9,315 nucleotides of DNA from DASPTR01 sp964475545. GTDB lineage: Archaea; Thermoproteota; Bathyarchaeia; Bathyarchaeales; Bathycorpusculaceae. The stretch spans positions 1-9,315 of the forward strand of contig CAYYXF010000055.1 of assembly GCA_964475545.1 (NCBI GenBank), in the 5' to 3' direction. This document shows, in pieces, positions 1 through 5,684 of this stretch. The stretch's first letter is position 1. Every line of letters begins with the position of its first letter. A program made the translations under genes and the position numbers. The notes below the pieces were generated by a model. It ran no database searches. It was not told the origin of the DNA and was given only the letters and a program-made list of their open reading frames with translations.

Positions 1-69
1 AATGACATAGAAAACCGCCTTTCCCTCACATTTAGTTATGTTCGGTTCCGCTATAGCTTTTCCGCAAAA

Positions 70-234
70 CTAGAAGTCCCAGATGCTTTTCTTTCTCTTC
101 CTCTTGCCTGCGTCCTTTCGCTTCTTTCTCCAAGTGCCAGCTTTTGTTCTTTCCTTATCTGTTTGGCGGTCGGTTTGATAATTAAGCTTCTTCTGAAAGA
201 GCGCGCGCCTGTTAGGGGTACGACCAGCGCTCAT
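70..234 (-). CDS. Candidate small, very basic protein (54 aa), unrecognised
   Basis: This short open frame starts with an ATG 23 bases inside the 3' end of the upstream surface-protein gene, in a different frame, and ends at TAG. The product would have 20 Lys/Arg and only 5 Asp/Glu residues, with the charge concentrated in the second half, and it ends in KKSIWDF. The overlap with the gene before it fits translational coupling in the transporter operon. Against it, the ribosome binding site is weak (GGA only), the DNA is purine-rich, and a second frame is also open across most of the same stretch, so chance is a real possibility. The C-terminal KxxIxxF pattern loosely resembles a PCNA-binding tail, but I put little weight on that. 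I do not recognise a family. Confidence 0.35.
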   Translation of the reverse strand: MSAGRTPNRRALFQKKLNYQTDRQTDKERTKAGTWRKKRKDAGKRKRKKSIWDF

Positions 235-1039
235 AGTTCCATTTGTAAATGCCGCCGTTTCTCAGTAGCCAAGCGTCGCAGCCTACAGGGCCGCTCACCC
301 ACGTTTTCTCGCCGTCGCTCCAGTAGTACCATATCCATGAATAGCCCCAAGCATAGGATGGGTCAGTATACGTTGTCTTGTTGTTGATAGAATCAACTAA
401 CACATGGCCTGGTTCAGTAGAAGCATAGTAGCTGTATTCAGTGATGGCTATCTCCTGCGTCAATTTAAAAAGGGTATAACCTGCGGGCACTTTGGTTTCA
501 TTGTGCCATTCCACGGTTCCGTTTCCATAATTGGTTTCAATGTTTACAGATAGTGTCGTTGCTTCGCTGATTGACCGTCCTAGCTCCCTGAGCGCAGAAA
601 GGTTAAACAAGTTATAGTATTCGCTTAGCAGATTGCCAAAATCTGTTTTTGTTACGTTGCCTTTCTTCAGAAGTGCTTCACAGTCGCTTAGGAGTTGATT
701 GTATGTTTTGTTCACGTCTTCTTGTGCGAACAGGTTGGTCCAGTTCTTGCCAAAGTTTGCAATTAGACTTCCTAAATGTGGCATCAAAGTGACGTAATCA
801 CTGCTCGTGAAGTATGAGTAGCTGCCATACAACGAGGCATATTCGCTTAACAACAAATCATACTCATTCGCCGTCTCGCTATAGCTTGATGCGACTCTGT
901 TCAGCGAGTTCTGAGCGCTGTCGAGTTGTTCAGTGTTGTTTCTATTCTGGAGGTAGTAGTATCCGGCAAACGTGGAGGCTAGAACTGCCCACACGATCGT
1001 TGCAAGCATTACGAATACAAACGTTCTTTTTTCGACCAA
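212..1039 (-). CDS. Membrane-anchored extracellular protein rich in N-glycosylation sites, unknown function
   Basis: The 275-aa product has a basic N-terminus (EKR), one hydrophobic segment at about residues 7-30 and a long polar remainder, so it is probably anchored N-in with the bulk outside the cell. Residues 31-75 look helical and may form a coiled coil. Eight N-x-S/T sequons (N34, N99, N110, N128, N146, N173, N180, N220) fit an archaeal glycosylated surface protein. The C-terminal 60 residues are strikingly rich in Trp and Tyr and end in RWSYP. There is no lipobox. The longest frame uses TTG at 1037-1039 and overlaps the S-component gene by 31 bases. An ATG at 1007-1009 (residue 11) forms a TAATG overlap with that gene's stop and is a credible alternative start. 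Coupling to an ECF S component suggests a role in substrate capture or display outside the membrane; this is inference. I recognise no domain family. Confidence 0.75.
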   Translation of the reverse strand: MVEKRTFVFVMLATIVWAVLASTFAGYYYLQNRNNTEQLDSAQNSLNRVASSYSETANEYDLLLSEYASLYGSYSYFTSSDYVTLMPHLGSLIANFGKNWTNLFAQEDVNKTYNQLLSDCEALLKKGNVTKTDFGNLLSEYYNLFNLSALRELGRSISEATTLSVNIETNYGNGTVEWHNETKVPAGYTLFKLTQEIAITEYSYYASTEPGHVLVDSINNKTTYTDPSYAWGYSWIWYYWSDGEKTWVSGPVGCDAWLLRNGGIYKWNYERWSYP

Positions 1040-1581
1040 TGAGATCCGCCAACCTTTAAACTGTTTAATGCATTCACAAGTGGAAGAAACAGAACTCCAA
1101 AAACCACGCTATTGGACACGATGTGCACTAGCGAAAAGAAGGAACCATAAGCTACTACAGTAAACAATGCCAAAGATGAGCCCTCGCCTGCCAAAATGAG
1201 TTGGATGCCAAACCCCAAGTTAGTGATTAAGTCATAGACTAAAGCGATGAAAGCGCCCAAAACAGCGGTTTCCAGAGAGAACCTTGCTGAAAAACTGATG
1301 TCATGCGTAAATCTTCTGTACACGCCGCCCAGAACCCCAGCGACTATCATGCCTACGATTTGGAAAGGGATGTTCAAGCCGCCAAATCCCCACGGAGACA
1401 AGAACCCGTTAATGAGCATTACAAAGCTACCGAAGAAGGCGCCGACCATGGCTCCTTCCATCAAGCCGACAAAAAAAGAGAAGAAAGAGGTAAACTCGAC
1501 ATTTGGCAGTCTAGGAATAATCTGAAGGGCTAAACATAAGGCCGTCAGAATTATGAGGAAAGCAAGTTTCCGTGTATTCAT
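1009..1581 (-). CDS. ECF transporter S component (substrate-binding membrane subunit), substrate unknown
   Basis: This 190-aa, very hydrophobic protein has about five to six membrane segments and the Gly/Ala-rich small-residue pattern of energy-coupling-factor S components. After the first helix comes a PRLPNVE turn, then helices with GLMEGAMVGAFFGS and a loop with SPWGFGGLN, typical of vitamin-type S subunits. S components bind a vitamin or metal-type substrate in the membrane and work with a T subunit and two ATPases. None of these partners is in the window, so a shared (group II) energizing module elsewhere is likely. The substrate cannot be read from the sequence. The ATG start is followed downstream by an overlapping gene for a surface protein. 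Upstream, a TTAAATATA box on the minus strand (about 1619-1627) lies roughly 40 bases from the start and may be its promoter. Confidence 0.8.
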   Translation of the reverse strand: MNTRKLAFLIILTALCLALQIIPRLPNVEFTSFFSFFVGLMEGAMVGAFFGSFVMLINGFLSPWGFGGLNIPFQIVGMIVAGVLGGVYRRFTHDISFSARFSLETAVLGAFIALVYDLITNLGFGIQLILAGEGSSLALFTVVAYGSFFSLVHIVSNSVVFGVLFLPLVNALNSLKVGGSHWSKKERLYS

Positions 1582-1675
1582 TCAGCTTCCCGTTGTTGGT
1601 TAGATAATCCATCCAACCTATATTTAACAATTCCTATAAACAACTAACAACAGCTTATACGCGAGGAAAACATGA
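1582..1675. promoter_or_regulatory. Divergent promoter region between the ECF S component and the DUF4443 protein
   Basis: This 94-base AT-rich spacer separates two divergent genes. TATATTTAA at 1619-1627 reads as a TATA-like box in both directions. A second box, TATAAA, sits at 1635-1640 on the plus strand. With the usual spacing of about 25 bases, transcripts would begin near 1595 on the minus strand and near 1650-1665 on the plus strand. A GAGG at 1663-1666 is placed 9 bases before the plus-strand TTG start. The boxes are read by eye only. Confidence 0.5.
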
Positions 1676-2335
1676 TTGAATACTCTTGAAACCGTCGCCA
1701 GGGTGGCAGCTAAAATCGCGCCTGGACGGTTGCCCTCGTTCGCTGAAGCTCATGTCATAAAGGCTTTGGAAGACATCAGCAGCCTGGGAACTGTGGGCAG
1801 GTTGAAACTTTCAAAAGACCTTGACTTGGGGGAAGGTGGAGTTAGGACTCTCGTTAAGCATCTCAAGAATGAAGGGTTGGTTGAAGTCTCAAGATCAGGC
1901 ATTTCCCTGTCTGCAGCTGGAAAAAGACTGCTATTCTTTCTGAGAACTCTCTTGAGCGAACAAGTAGAGATTCCATGCACGCCCCTGACAATCGGGCCTT
2001 TCAACGTTGCAGTTCGAGTAGCAGGAATGAAAGACTCCGTAAAGTACGGTCTGGAACAGAGAGACGCTGCCATAACGGCTGGTGCAAAGGGAGCCACTAC
2101 CTTGGTCTTCACCAAGAACGGATTAGCCATGCCTGGTACAAAAGAAGACATGTCAAAAAGTGGTTCCTCCATTATTGCCGCGTTGTCAAAGCTGAACTTG
2201 AACGAAGGCGATGTCATAATAATCGGAAGTGCAGATGAAAAGATCAAGGCGGAACTTGGAGTGAAGACGGCAGCCCTTGAACTCCTCAGAACAAAAGACA
2301 GAACCAACTTCAACAGAAGCACAAGCGAGAGTTAG
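1676..2335 (+). CDS. DUF4443-type archaeal winged-helix protein
   Basis: The 219-aa protein starts with a winged-helix-like region (about residues 20-95, including GRLKLSKDLDLGEGGVRTL and a following recognition-helix pattern KHLKNEGLVEVS). A C-terminal alpha/beta domain follows, with the signature GLEQRDAAITAGAKGATTL and the strand GDVIIIGSAD. This layout matches the DUF4443 family as I remember it from Thaumarchaeota and Bathyarchaeia. The biochemical role is unknown; the HTH suggests a DNA-binding regulator whose C-terminal part may sense a ligand. The start is TTG, chosen because GAGG lies 9 bases upstream and the frame fits the family N-terminus. The ATG four bases earlier opens a different frame that stops after five codons. 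It diverges from the ECF operon, which it might regulate (inference). Confidence 0.8.
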   Translation: MNTLETVARVAAKIAPGRLPSFAEAHVIKALEDISSLGTVGRLKLSKDLDLGEGGVRTLVKHLKNEGLVEVSRSGISLSAAGKRLLFFLRTLLSEQVEIPCTPLTIGPFNVAVRVAGMKDSVKYGLEQRDAAITAGAKGATTLVFTKNGLAMPGTKEDMSKSGSSIIAALSKLNLNEGDVIIIGSADEKIKAELGVKTAALELLRTKDRTNFNRSTSES

Positions 2336-2374
2336 AGGACGAAACACTCGTTATCCATGAGGAGGTAGTCGCTG

Positions 2375-2392
2375 CTGGCGTTAACACGCCAG
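2375..2392. repeat. 7-bp perfect inverted repeat (hairpin) downstream of the DUF4443 gene
   Basis: CTGGCGT at 2375-2381 and ACGCCAG at 2386-2392 pair perfectly around a 4-base TAAC loop, about 40 bases after the DUF4443 stop. No T-run follows on either strand, so a classical intrinsic terminator is unlikely. On the minus strand the stop codon of the recombinase fragment lies inside the hairpin. Confidence 0.55.
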
Positions 2393-2596
2393 GAGTGAGA
2401 TTGCCGAACTGCTCTCGCCTGCAAACTCCTTAAATCTTCTCAGATAAGCAGCATAGGTTGCTCTGGTGCTCTTCTTCTGAGATCCTAGGAAATCACCTAT
2501 GGCCCTATCCTCAGTGAGGTCTGTGATGACTCCTTGTATGCGTTTAATCTTCTGCACAGAAAAGTCTCGGTTTTCCTCTTGCTTAGGCTTTATGAA
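2381..2596 (-). pseudogene. Remnant of a tyrosine recombinase/integrase, N-terminal core-binding region only
   Basis: On the minus strand an open frame runs from a TGA at 2597-2599 to TAA at 2381-2383. The only plausible start is GTG at 2555-2557, which gives 58 residues. The stretch with DRAIGDFLGSQKKS, then TRATYAAYLRRFKEFAGE, looks like the first helices of the SAM-like core-binding domain of XerC/D-type archaeal integrases: a short helix ending in FL, a basic turn, then YxxxLRRFxEF. The catalytic Arg-His-Arg-Tyr half is absent, and the following bases show stops in the frame. It reads as a broken N-terminal piece, not a working enzyme. It could instead be a small stand-alone SAM-like protein. 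It lies between the DUF4443 gene and the divergent histone gene. Confidence 0.5.
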
Positions 2597-2676
2597 TCAG
2601 TGCTCTGAATTTTCGCTATGTTTGAACGAATCATGGTCTTTTTGCGGAAAGTCGGAAGAGTTAAGCTTAAATACGG

Positions 2677-2704
2677 CTTTAAATAGAAAAACACGCTACG
2701 AGGA
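2677..2704 (+). promoter_or_regulatory. Histone gene promoter (TATA box) and ribosome binding site
   Basis: CTTTAAATA at 2677-2685 is a strong archaeal TATA box. It predicts a transcription start near 2706-2710, so the leader would be only a few bases or the transcript nearly leaderless. GAGGA at 2700-2704, 7 bases before the ATG, would be included only if transcription begins earlier, for example from the second box CTTAAATA at 2665-2672. Confidence 0.6.
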
Positions 2705-2711
2705 AGTCTTT

Positions 2712-2933
2712 ATGGTTGATTTAGATTTGGCTGTAGCTCCCATGCATAGACTCTGCAAAAAAGCTGGAGCAGACCGCGTTAGCGAAGCAGCTGCAAAGGA
2801 ACTGGCAAAAGCGTTAGAGGAAATTGGTGTTAAAATCGCTAAAGAAGCCTTAGATTTTGCAATGCACGCGGGAAGAAAGACAATAAAATCCGAAGATATC
2901 GAAATCGCCGCCAAAAAAGTAATGGGAAGATAG
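2712..2933 (+). CDS. Archaeal histone, HMf family
   Basis: This 73-aa protein is a single histone fold of the usual archaeal length. It wraps DNA as homodimers that can stack into longer hypernucleosomes. Visible landmarks are AP at 9-10, R13, KAGADRVS at 17-24 (the conserved Gly at G19, the DNA-contacting Arg at R22), the long central helix, HAGRKT at 52-57 (the second DNA-binding loop) and the C-terminal EDIEIAAKKV. The ATG at 2712 was chosen because it matches the family N-terminus and follows a GAGGA site and a TATA box. The frame is open further upstream, but that part has no histone character. H12 and C15 in the first helix are less usual than the Gly/Ile of HMfB. It is followed by S25e. 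Confidence 0.95.
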   Translation: MVDLDLAVAPMHRLCKKAGADRVSEAAAKELAKALEEIGVKIAKEALDFAMHAGRKTIKSEDIEIAAKKVMGR

Positions 2934-2944
2934 CCTCCCACTCC

Positions 2945-2956
2945 TTTCTTTTTGTT
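2945..2956 (+). terminator. T-rich tract after the histone gene
   Basis: The stretch TTTCTTTTTGTT begins 12 bases after the histone stop, with no hairpin. Archaeal RNA polymerase can terminate at such oligo-T tracts, so it may end the abundant histone transcript before S25e. The call rests on base composition only. Confidence 0.4.
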
Positions 2957-3050
2957 ATAAGCAGGCGCAAAGTTGAAATAATCAGGATCCTAAGTCTCAG
3001 AAAACCTAAAGAACCACGAAACAACCTTCACCTAGTAGAAGTTGATTATT

Positions 3051-3377
3051 ATGGGTGGAAAGAAAAAACTCAACCTTAAGCAGATGGAACGTGCGCAAGT
3101 AAAGAAGGACGAGGAAGACGAGGGAAAGAAGAAGAAGGAGAAAGCAGGCGGGCCGCCGAAAGAGAAAAAGCTCTTAGGAATAGTTGCACCGGACGTGAAG
3201 AACGAGAAGATTGTTGGTGAATTGAAGAAAATGAACTTCCTGACGCCCTATGCTGTGGCAACGCGTCTCAACATACGAATAAGCGCGGCGAAAGATTTTC
3301 TGCAACAACTTGAGGAAAATGGCACGATCCACATGGTTTCTGGGAGCCACAACATCAAAATCTACAAGGCAAATTAA
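3051..3377 (+). CDS. rps25e: 30S ribosomal protein S25e
   Basis: The 108-aa product has the S25e plan: a lysine-rich, disordered N-terminal half (about residues 1-45, with KKDEEDEGKKKKEK and GGPPKEKK) followed by a winged-helix domain, in which NEKIVGELKKMNFLTPYAVA, RLNIRISAAKDFLQQLEENG and a final basic strand (HNIKIYKAN) are visible. S25e lies in the head of the small subunit near the exit side of the tRNA path and is shared by eukaryotes and TACK/Asgard-type archaea. The ATG at 3051 is the family start (MGGKKK). An in-frame TTG at 3042 would add only three residues and lacks a better ribosome binding site. It lies 117 bases after the histone gene and 60 bases before an unknown gene on the same strand. 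Confidence 0.93.
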   Translation: MGGKKKLNLKQMERAQVKKDEEDEGKKKKEKAGGPPKEKKLLGIVAPDVKNEKIVGELKKMNFLTPYAVATRLNIRISAAKDFLQQLEENGTIHMVSGSHNIKIYKAN

Positions 3378-3393
3378 GCCTCATAGACGTGCT

Positions 3394-3408
3394 CTATTTT
3401 CCTTGTTT
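3394..3408 (+). terminator. Possible T-rich terminator after S25e
   Basis: The pyrimidine-rich tract CTATTTTCCTTGTTT follows the S25e stop by about 16 bases. It could end the ribosomal transcript partially; the next gene on the same strand begins at 3438. There is no hairpin and the evidence is weak. Confidence 0.3.
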
Positions 3409-3437
3409 GAATTCTGACCAATAACTAGGAGTTTATA

Positions 3438-3923
3438 GTGCAATTGGAGTTTCCGAAAAGGATCTACACTGATGAAGAGGTTAGAAAAGCTCGAGAACTC
3501 GTCGATAAGGGTTATATGCACCGCATAACAGTCAAGGGCAGCTCGGCTTTTCGGCAGAAAGTGAGAGAGGCCCTTGAACTTGTCAAAACTGCGGGTTACT
3601 ACGACTTTCTGAGGTCATATATCCGCAGGATAGAGGAAATTGACGGTTTGACTCAGCTTCGGAATGCTGATGCTGCAATCTGGGCAAACAAGTACGCCGT
3701 TGAGAATCCTGTTGACGCCGCCAGCATGTTCATACAAAAGGCCAACCATATGGAGGAGTATCTTGAGCTGAAACATTACTATGGCGGTGAGGCAGAGAAA
3801 CGTTCAGTTAGAAAACGCATCGAATTCCTTGAGAAGTTGCAGAACAGAAGTCGAGAAAAAGAAGTGATAGCTGAATGCGAGCGTCTTCTAAGGCTGTGGC
3901 GGGACAGCTTCTTGGTTTACTAG
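3438..3923 (+). CDS. Conserved-looking hypothetical protein, all-helical, 161 aa
   Basis: I do not recognise this gene. It starts with GTG, preceded by a good AGGAG site at 3427-3431, and the codon pattern is like that of its neighbours, so it is probably real. The product is predicted to be almost entirely helical and highly charged, with no membrane segment and no cysteines apart from one near the C-terminus (AECERLL). Notable parts are TDEEVRKARELVDKGYMHRI near the start, an aromatic-rich stretch with GYYDFLRSYIRRIEE, and LELKHYYGG near residue 110. It follows S25e on the same strand with a 60-base spacer and could share its transcript. Its last 36 bases overlap the 3' end of the convergent cyclophilin-like gene. 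A role in translation or ribosome biology is only a neighbourhood guess. Confidence 0.7.
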   Translation: MQLEFPKRIYTDEEVRKARELVDKGYMHRITVKGSSAFRQKVREALELVKTAGYYDFLRSYIRRIEEIDGLTQLRNADAAIWANKYAVENPVDAASMFIQKANHMEEYLELKHYYGGEAEKRSVRKRIEFLEKLQNRSREKEVIAECERLLRLWRDSFLVY

Positions 3924-4313
3924 CGGCTCAACTCTTATTTTCGTTCCACTTTTCACTTGCTTGAACAATTCCAAGTTTTTGGTCACTTTGCCCAACACAT
4001 TAACTGGGCTGTAGGGTTGTGACTCGCCGTAGAATATGCATATGGCACTCCCCATGGGCCAAAAAGCAATGGCTCCGTTTTCAACAGTTCCCTTGGCCTT
4101 CTCTTCTCCCATCTTAATCCCAGTTTCAAAGTAGACCTCCTCCTTCCACAAGGCTGCTCTGCCCTCTACTGGAAGCTTCCTAACAATCATGTCTACCGTT
4201 CTGGGCGCAAGAAAACGTACGAGCTCTCCTTCTGCCTCTCCTAGGCCTTCAACTAGGAATTTCACTTTTATCCGCGAGATATCTACTTCTTCACTAGTCA
4301 TTATTTCCCACAT
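3888..4313 (-). CDS. Cyclophilin-like-fold protein (TM1367/PF04126 type)
   Basis: The 141-aa product resembles the small beta-barrel cyclophilin-like family first seen in Thermotoga TM1367. Visible signatures are the helix APRTVDMIVRKLPVEGRAAL, the strand WKEEVYFETGIKM, the turn-strand AIAFWPMGSAICIFYG, and the end of the barrel SPVNVLGKV. These proteins have the cyclophilin fold but generally lack the prolyl-isomerase active site; their function is unsettled. Two starts are possible. The longer begins at 4313, inside the upstream gene, a 13-base overlap. The shorter is an ATG at 4299-4301 sharing bases with the upstream TAA (TAATG), giving 137 aa with MTSEEVD. The second is the classic coupled arrangement and has a slightly better purine stretch (GGGA) before it. 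Tight coupling to the P-loop gene suggests joint function. Confidence 0.8.
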   Translation of the reverse strand: MWEIMTSEEVDISRIKVKFLVEGLGEAEGELVRFLAPRTVDMIVRKLPVEGRAALWKEEVYFETGIKMGEEKAKGTVENGAIAFWPMGSAICIFYGESQPYSPVNVLGKVTKNLELFKQVKSGTKIRVEPLVNQEAVPPQP

Positions 4314-5629
4314 CTTTTAAGGAATTGATTCAGAATCTGCTCGAGCGAAACTGGTCCAACCACTTTAAGGTCATATCTTACTCTCACGGTTGGCTTGTTG
4401 ATTGTGATGACTCTTCTGAGATCAATGGGAGTTCCGATGACCACAACGTCGCAGGGCACGCGGTCAATAGTTTCCTTCAACTCGGCTACTTGCTTCCCGC
4501 TGTAGCCCAGTGCTGGAAGCAGAGCGCCCAGATGTGGGTACTTCTTGTAGGCTTCTTTTATTGAGCCAATCGCATAGGGTTTGGGGTCAACGATTTCGCT
4601 TGCGCCGGAGTTCTTGGCCATGATTGTCCCTGCTCCATAGGGCATGTTGCCATGAGTAAGCGTAGGACCGTCCTCGATTACCAACACCCGTTTTCCTTTG
4701 ATTAACTCTGGTTTGTCAGCTGTCACAGGCGAGGCTGCGTCCAGAACAGTGGCCTTTGGATTGACCAACTTTATGTTTTCTTTGACCTGTTTTACCTTCT
4801 GAGGATCGGCCGTGTCAACTTTGTTTATTATGACTACATCGGCCAGCCGCAGATTGGCTTCGCCTGGATGATACATCAGCTCGTGTCCTGGCCTATGAGG
4901 GTCCGCCACAACAATGAGCAAGTCTGGCTTGTAGAAAGACAAGTCATTGTTTCCCCCGTCCCACACGATCACATCTGATTCTTTTTCTGCTTCTCTCAGG
5001 ATTTTCTCATAGTCAACCCCTGCGTAAACAACAATGCCGTTGTCTATGTGGGGCTCATATTCCTCTCTTTCTTCAATTGTGCACTCATACTTGCTCAAAT
5101 CTTCATATGAGGCAAAACGCTGCCAAATCTGCTTCCTTAGATCCCCGTAGGGCATCGGGTGTCTGATAGCCGCGACCCTCAAGCCTTTGTTCTTCAGGAT
5201 CTTTGCAACTTGCCGTGAAGTCTGGCTCTTGCCTGACCCCGTTCTGACGGCGCACACCGAGACGATGGGAACCTTCGACTTCAACATTGTCGTCTTGGGT
5301 CCCATCAGGCGGAAATCGGCTCCACTTGCCAATACGGCAGAAGCCTTGTGCATAACGTAGTCGTGTGAAACGTCGCTGTAAGCAAAAATCACTTGGTCGA
5401 TATCATGTTCCTTTATCAGTTTGGGCAGGTCTTCTTCGGGATAAATGGGAATGCCTTTTGGATAGTTTGGGCCGGCGAGTTCTGCTGGGTAGTCGCGGCC
5501 CTCTATTCCCGGAATCTGCGTCGCTGTGAAGGCTACAACCTCATAAGCGTCATTGTTTCTGAAGTAGACGTTGAAGTTGTGGAAGTCCCTACCAGCGGCT
5601 CCCATTATAATAACCTTAGTTTTTTGCAT
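4301..5629 (-). CDS. Cyclic 2,3-diphosphoglycerate synthetase-like P-loop protein (COG2403 type)
   Basis: The 442-aa product matches the family named after cyclic 2,3-diphosphoglycerate synthetase of Methanothermus, which closes 2,3-diphosphoglycerate into its cyclic anhydride with ATP. It has an N-terminal Rossmann-like domain with the signature GAAGRDFHNFN (about residues 10-20), then a P-loop NTPase domain with RTGSGKSQTS (about 129-138), a Walker-B-like VIVWDGGNND and the guanine-type motif NKVD (about 269-272). Many members occur in organisms not known to make cyclic diphosphoglycerate and are listed simply as predicted GTPases, so the substrate here is uncertain. The ATG at 5629 was chosen because GAGGT precedes it by 7 bases. 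The longer frame from TTG at 5647 would place that site inside the coding region. It has its own TATA box and follows an aminotransferase gene. Confidence 0.85.
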   Translation of the reverse strand: MQKTKVIIMGAAGRDFHNFNVYFRNNDAYEVVAFTATQIPGIEGRDYPAELAGPNYPKGIPIYPEEDLPKLIKEHDIDQVIFAYSDVSHDYVMHKASAVLASGADFRLMGPKTTMLKSKVPIVSVCAVRTGSGKSQTSRQVAKILKNKGLRVAAIRHPMPYGDLRKQIWQRFASYEDLSKYECTIEEREEYEPHIDNGIVVYAGVDYEKILREAEKESDVIVWDGGNNDLSFYKPDLLIVVADPHRPGHELMYHPGEANLRLADVVIINKVDTADPQKVKQVKENIKLVNPKATVLDAASPVTADKPELIKGKRVLVIEDGPTLTHGNMPYGAGTIMAKNSGASEIVDPKPYAIGSIKEAYKKYPHLGALLPALGYSGKQVAELKETIDRVPCDVVVIGTPIDLRRVITINKPTVRVRYDLKVVGPVSLEQILNQFLKRCGK

Positions 5630-5645
5630 GATGTAAACCTCTAAC

Positions 5646-5666
5646 AAAACCCCAGACTGGGGTTTT
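5646..5666. repeat. Perfect 9-bp palindrome in the leader/start region of the P-loop gene
   Basis: AAAACCCCA (5646-5654) and TGGGGTTTT (5658-5666) are exact inverted copies around a 3-base GAC centre. It sits between the TATA box at 5686-5693 and the ribosome binding site at 5637-5641, so the predicted transcription start (about 5660-5665) falls at its edge. It may be an operator for a dimeric repressor, a 5' leader hairpin, or a terminator of the aminotransferase transcript, since TTTTGTT follows on the minus strand. Confidence 0.75.
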
Positions 5667-5684
5667 CAATACTACTCGGCGATT

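Noticed and set aside
1..69. Start of a further gene at the left edge (for example a GTG frame on the minus strand)
   Set aside because: Too few bases remain before the edge, and there is no clear ribosome binding site or recognisable peptide.
1750..2322. A 190-aa open frame antisense to the DUF4443 gene
   Set aside because: It is the shadow of a well-supported gene; the translation is low-complexity Ser/Pro/Leu-rich and resembles no family.
2499..2711. Upstream extension of the histone frame to an ATG at 2499 (144 aa)
   Set aside because: The extra 71 residues have no histone character, overlap the promoter and the antisense recombinase fragment, and the ATG at 2712 has a TATA box, a GAGGA site and the family N-terminus.
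5646..5666. Calling the palindrome simply an intrinsic terminator
   Set aside because: It lies downstream of a strong TATA box and directly before the next gene's ribosome binding site. A terminator role is possible but not the best single explanation, so it is listed as a repeat of open function.
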